Shown in pieces: positions 60,792 to 64,000 of a stretch of DNA of 64,000 nt. The notes beneath the pieces were generated by a model that saw only the letters and a program-made list of their open reading frames with translations, made no database searches and was not told the origin of the DNA. The position numbers were made by a program, and so were the translations under genes. Every line of letters begins with the position of its first letter. Positions within the stretch are counted from its first letter, which is position 1. Source of the DNA: an uncultured Ruminococcus sp. (lineage in GTDB: Bacteria; Bacillota; Clostridia; Lachnospirales; Lachnospiraceae); the NCBI GenBank assembly GCA_904418845.1, contig CAJFQC010000005.1, forward strand, positions 1 to 64,000, written 5' to 3'.

Positions 60792-61217
60792 TTAATTCGA
60801 ATAAAAAGATCTGTCGCCCGCCAGCCGTGCGCTCACTCGCCTGTCAGACTGCTGCGCGCGCCTTAAAGCTTCTCTTCTGCCCTTCGCTAAAGAGAAAATG
60901 CGTTCCTCTCCTTTCGTCATAGAAAGCGGCGCGCTTCCTCTCTCCAACTCCTCGAACCGCTTCCGGCTGCCGCCGCTTGCCTTTAACAGAATCTCGCGGT
61001 CCCGCCGTATCTTCCCGATCTCATTCATAGCTTCGCCCCTCATCCTGAGGAGCATCCCCATAGCCACCTGATCGTCGCGGTCGAGCGCCTCTGCCATTTG
61101 TCCGGTGAGCTCTTCGACTTCACAGCACTTTCTGTATTCTCTCTGTGCCAGCCCCAGCAGCAGACTCTCTATCTCTTCCTGCTCCGGCTGACCGGGAGCT
61201 TCTTCTGATGGACTCAT
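60792..61217 (-). CDS. FliT-like flagellar chaperone candidate
   Basis: 141-residue, highly charged helical protein (QEEIESLLLGLAQREYRKCCEVEELTG ... RREALRRAQQSDRRVSARLAGDRSFYSN). It overlaps fliS by 4 bases and follows it, the place where fliT or another cap chaperone usually lies. Sequence alone does not prove the family. The conserved-looking end (RRVSARLAGDRSFY) resembles small flagellar accessory proteins of Clostridia. Confidence 0.55.
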   Translation of the reverse strand: MSPSEEAPGQPEQEEIESLLLGLAQREYRKCCEVEELTGQMAEALDRDDQVAMGMLLRMRGEAMNEIGKIRRDREILLKASGGSRKRFEELERGSAPLSMTKGEERIFSLAKGRREALRRAQQSDRRVSARLAGDRSFYSN

Positions 61218-61585
61218 TCACTCACCTTCTTTTCCGCCTCTTTAAACGCATCCCTGAGTTCCTGGACAAGTCGCTTGAGTTCCCCGATCTGTTCTGTCTT
61301 ACGCGACGCCTTGATTCTGCCGATCTCCACAAGAAAGAAATCGTACATCCGGTAGAGATCTCTGCTGATCGGATAGCCGAAGTCCAGCACGTCTCTGAGA
61401 TAGCGGATAATCGCCCCAGCCCGCTCGGTCTGAGCGTCGAAGCTCTTATAGTCCTCTTTCTCCAGCAGAAGCTCGGCTGCGCGCAGCCGCTTGAGCAACT
61501 CGTCATAGAGAAGGAGCAGCATCTCACTCTGTGTCATGGTCATGACTGCTTCTTCTTTATATCTCTGGTATGGATTTTCTGTCAT
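61214..61585 (-). CDS. fliS: Flagellin chaperone FliS
   Basis: 123 residues, all-helical. The family signature is intact: NPYQRYKEEAVMTMTQSEMLLLLYDELLKRL near the start, and LDFGYPISRDLYRMYDFFLVEI. It binds the flagellin C-terminus before export. The ATG at 61585 is preferred over an upstream TTG at 61612. It lies directly after fliD. Confidence 0.93.
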   Translation of the reverse strand: MTENPYQRYKEEAVMTMTQSEMLLLLYDELLKRLRAAELLLEKEDYKSFDAQTERAGAIIRYLRDVLDFGYPISRDLYRMYDFFLVEIGRIKASRKTEQIGELKRLVQELRDAFKEAEKKVSE

Positions 61586-61608
61586 ATTTCCGGTCTTTCC
61601 TTCCCGTA

Positions 61609-63963
61609 TCAAGCCATTAGCTGTGACAGATAGCTGCTCTGGCTGTTCATCTGTGCAACCAGTGTCTCAAGCTGTGTGAACTGTGAGATATATCGGTCTT
61701 GTTCAGTGGTGAGCCGCTCTGTCAGAGTGGCTATTCTGTCATTAATCTCATTGATCTGGTCTAACAGCGCATTGTCGAGCATGCTGCTTACAGAATGGGT
61801 AGATCCCGCCCGCTCCACAAGAATACCTCTTGTAGCGCCGGTCGTAGCCGCGTACTTATCCATGATGTTCTTAATATTCGTTACCAGACCGCCTTTTGCA
61901 GCATCTCCACTGCCGTCGGCCTGTACTCCTGACGCCAGCAGATTCTTTACTGATTCCGGATCAGACTCCAGCGCCGCCTTGAGCTTGCTCTCGTCCAGTG
62001 TAAGTTTACCGTTGTCCGAATAGTCTGTAGAGACGCTGATCCCGATATCTTCAAGAGCTGACCTGAGACTGTCCGGTATCGTGAATCGAAGCTCGTTCGC
62101 CAGCCCCCTGATGTCTGTGTCCATGAACAGCAGACCTTCTTTGGCTTTCTCTTCCCACAACTTGATCTGATCCTCGCTCAGATCCGCTTTCTGGCTGGAC
62201 GTCAGAGGTGAATAGTCTCTGTCCGGCTTCGTAGAAACCTGCGTGTTGACATGCTCCAAGATCTTGTTGAATTCATCGACCATGGACTTTATAGTCTCAA
62301 CCGCTGCGTCTGTATCCATTTTTGCCGTAAAGGTCACAGCTTCTGTATCGGGAATCAGGACTCCCTTGTCATCATAACCAAACGTGCCGTTTACTGTGAT
62401 GTTCACTCCGTCCATGCTCACTGTGTTCGTGCCTCTTACGATCTCCGTGACCTGATTGCTACCCGCATACTGTACCGCAATGATGGCGTCTTGTCCCGCC
62501 TCTACGGTGTAATCTGCACCCTGCACGCCAAAAAGCGCGTCCGCCACATTGCCCGAAACTGTCACATTACCGCTGGCCCCCTCCTGCGTGGATGTGATAA
62601 CGAAGCAATCCGTATTCTTCTGATATGAGATGGTCACTCCCGCCTCTTTATCATTGTTTATGGCATTGATAATATCCTGCACCGTACTGTCCGCTGTGAT
62701 CCCATCAATCTTCTTCCCGTTGATTATAAGTTCCGGTGCAGCGCTGCCGGTCCAGCCGCGCGCAAGCCCTGCCTCGGAAAGCGTAGCGTTCAGATTCAGC
62801 CTGTTTGACTCTCCGTCCTTAATCTGGAAGAGAGAATCTTCGCCTGTCAGATATCCCTGCGATGCAGTAATCGAGAGTGTCGATGTGGAATCATCCCCGC
62901 CCTGTGGAAGTGTCGTCTTAAAAGTAAGGGCCCCGTTACCTCCGTTCGTATTCAGGCCGACTTCAATCCTGCCTTTGCCGAAGGCACTGTCAAGCTCCTT
63001 CTGGAGGTGCGCCTGCACATCGGTCAACGATTTTCCGGTAAGCTCGCTCTCTTCAGGCATCTTAATCCATTTTATTGTGCCGTTGTACTCGAAACTGATG
63101 GACTGTCCTGCAAGCTGGGAGGCAATGGACTTCTTCTGTACTGCGTTCTCTGCATTGTCGGCCGTCACAGAAGCGTTTGTAGCTATCTCGATTTTATATT
63201 TGCCATTTGCATCTGCACTGAATCCCAGGGCGTCAAGGACACCCGTACTGCCGCCTGTCACGGTAATCGTGTTGCCCGCGGCATCATTGTTGGTAATTTT
63301 CAGTTTACCGCCGTCTACCGAGACGTCCATAACATCTGCCAGAGTCTTTCCGCTTGCCAGATTCACCTCGCCCAGTGATTTCTCAATAGAAGCCGCAACT
63401 TCATCCGGCGTGTCATAAGAATAGCCGTCTCCTCTGCCGAGAGTCACCGTATATTTTGTATTACCGTATTTGATATATATCTTGCCGCCGCCCACAACAT
63501 TGACATCCGTCATATCGTCTAAATTCATGGAGATTTCTCCAAGTGTAAGCGTCCTGTCGGAAACATTAGTTGTTGAGTTGAGGGAAGCCGCCTTGGCCAA
63601 CTGCTTCACTCCGAGCACTGTCATAAGATCCGCGGTGCTTGTGGAGCCGGTGACGGATACATATTTGCTGTTCACGCCGTTCGCCGTTATGTTTGTGCGT
63701 CCGTAGAACGCTGAGCTGAGCAGGTTTGTCGAGGATGAGTAGGAGGTATACTTCTGTGTAAAATCATAGATCATATCCGTGATAGTCCGGATCGCCTCCT
63801 GCTCCCACTCCAGCTTCGTCTTCTGCTGATTTGCCTTGTCAATCTTGGCCTGAGTGCCCGACGTGAGCTGCTCGATCAGTGTGTCTCTGTCCAGCCCGCT
63901 GGCAAGTCCTCCATATCCTCTGATAGTGCTTGTACTTGATGTAAGTGCGTCTATTGATGCCAT
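61609..63963 (-). CDS. fliD: Flagellar filament cap protein FliD
   Basis: 784-residue HAP2. It starts with the typical IRGYGGLASGLDRDTLIEQL and AKIDKANQQKTKLEWEQEAIR coiled coil. The centre contains repeated beta-rich domains and a FliD_C region (VSTDYSDNGKLTLDESKLKAALESDP). It ends in the C-terminal coiled coil with ATLTERLTTEQDRYISQFTQLETLVAQMNSQSSYLSQLM. The ATG is 8 bases after AAAGGAG, and the gene heads the fliD-fliS run; its promoter lies outside the window. Confidence 0.95.
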   Translation of the reverse strand: MASIDALTSSTSTIRGYGGLASGLDRDTLIEQLTSGTQAKIDKANQQKTKLEWEQEAIRTITDMIYDFTQKYTSYSSSTNLLSSAFYGRTNITANGVNSKYVSVTGSTSTADLMTVLGVKQLAKAASLNSTTNVSDRTLTLGEISMNLDDMTDVNVVGGGKIYIKYGNTKYTVTLGRGDGYSYDTPDEVAASIEKSLGEVNLASGKTLADVMDVSVDGGKLKITNNDAAGNTITVTGGSTGVLDALGFSADANGKYKIEIATNASVTADNAENAVQKKSIASQLAGQSISFEYNGTIKWIKMPEESELTGKSLTDVQAHLQKELDSAFGKGRIEVGLNTNGGNGALTFKTTLPQGGDDSTSTLSITASQGYLTGEDSLFQIKDGESNRLNLNATLSEAGLARGWTGSAAPELIINGKKIDGITADSTVQDIINAINNDKEAGVTISYQKNTDCFVITSTQEGASGNVTVSGNVADALFGVQGADYTVEAGQDAIIAVQYAGSNQVTEIVRGTNTVSMDGVNITVNGTFGYDDKGVLIPDTEAVTFTAKMDTDAAVETIKSMVDEFNKILEHVNTQVSTKPDRDYSPLTSSQKADLSEDQIKLWEEKAKEGLLFMDTDIRGLANELRFTIPDSLRSALEDIGISVSTDYSDNGKLTLDESKLKAALESDPESVKNLLASGVQADGSGDAAKGGLVTNIKNIMDKYAATTGATRGILVERAGSTHSVSSMLDNALLDQINEINDRIATLTERLTTEQDRYISQFTQLETLVAQMNSQSSYLSQLMA

Positions 63964-64000
63964 AATATCATCTCCTTTACCTTAACGATCTTATTCTATG

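Noticed and set aside
62630-63418. 262-residue plus-strand frame opposite fliD
   Set aside because: Shadow of fliD, rich in Ser/Ala/Pro from antisense of Thr/Gly-rich codons, without a ribosome-binding site.

Overview
The window looks like chromosomal DNA from a spore-forming, flagellated anaerobe of the class Clostridia, most likely a Lachnospiraceae-type organism. Supporting evidence is in the sequence: sporulation genes (cwlD, spoIID, spoIIQ), two rubrerythrins next to a Fur/PerR-type regulator, a T-box-controlled ileS, a two-subunit Fe-S fumarase, three methyl-accepting chemotaxis proteins (MCPs) and a flagellar filament cluster of Firmicutes type (flgM-flgN-flgK-flgL-DUF6470-fliW-csrA). 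Most genes lie on the minus strand. No rRNA, CRISPR array, prophage or replication gene was seen.

Layout. 1-4.6 kb: a tRNA-Ser(GCU) at the edge and two MCPs, each behind a near-consensus promoter. 4.8-12.5 kb: a tightly overlapping housekeeping run read leftward: GH18/SH3 spore-type hydrolase, cwlD, a Sua5-phosphatase fusion, upp, dCMP deaminase, fumarase alpha and beta, plsC. 12.6-16 kb: a small unknown protein, mecA, a DUF1858 protein, an AT-rich gap with a DnaA-box cluster, and an NlpC/P60 hydrolase. 16.2-18 kb: an oxidative-stress unit (Fur-type regulator, reverse rubrerythrin, classical rubrerythrin). 18-28 kb: ROK kinase, GIY-YIG protein, then spoIIQ, spoIID, a membrane protein, glgP and ileS with its T-box leader. 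28-34.4 kb: an AT-richer accessory island with glycan-modification genes (large GT2 glycosyltransferase, Rossmann-methyltransferase, Rossmann protein with a ParB-like tail, decayed serine acetyltransferase) bordered by an internally deleted ISNCY/IS1202-type element. 34.4-37.6 kb: a Zn/Cd/Pb-type P1B ATPase with a separate metal-binding domain protein, divergent from an ArsR-AraC fusion regulator. 37.6-44.3 kb: a DD-carboxypeptidase, a DUF2871 protein and a sucrose-type scrR-scrA-scrB system with a textbook cre site. 44.4-64 kb: flagellar filament region, comprising three probable flagellin-glycosylation genes, flagellin, a divergent short FliD-like protein, MCP, bacteriohemerythrin, csrA, fliW, DUF6470, flgL, flgK, flgN, flgM, an inactive-looking nucleotidyltransferase, an orphan FtsE-like ATPase, a FliT-like chaperone, fliS and fliD.

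How the parts fit. Filament assembly appears governed by sigma-D (GCCGATAW -10 boxes before hag, flgM and the FliD-like gene), by FlgM, and by a FliW-CsrA switch whose two target sites (a hairpin-loop site and the Shine-Dalgarno) are visible in the hag leader. Sporulation control is visible as a sigma-F/G-type promoter before spoIIQ and a sigma-E-like promoter embedded in a hairpin before spoIID. No single new defence-like system was found. The most unusual items are the spoIID hairpin/promoter overlap, the DnaA-box cluster, the ArsR-AraC and Sua5-phosphatase fusions, and the two unexplained genes (orphan FtsE and catalytically emptied nucleotidyltransferase) inside the flagellar operon. All functional calls are by reading the sequence; no database search was run.
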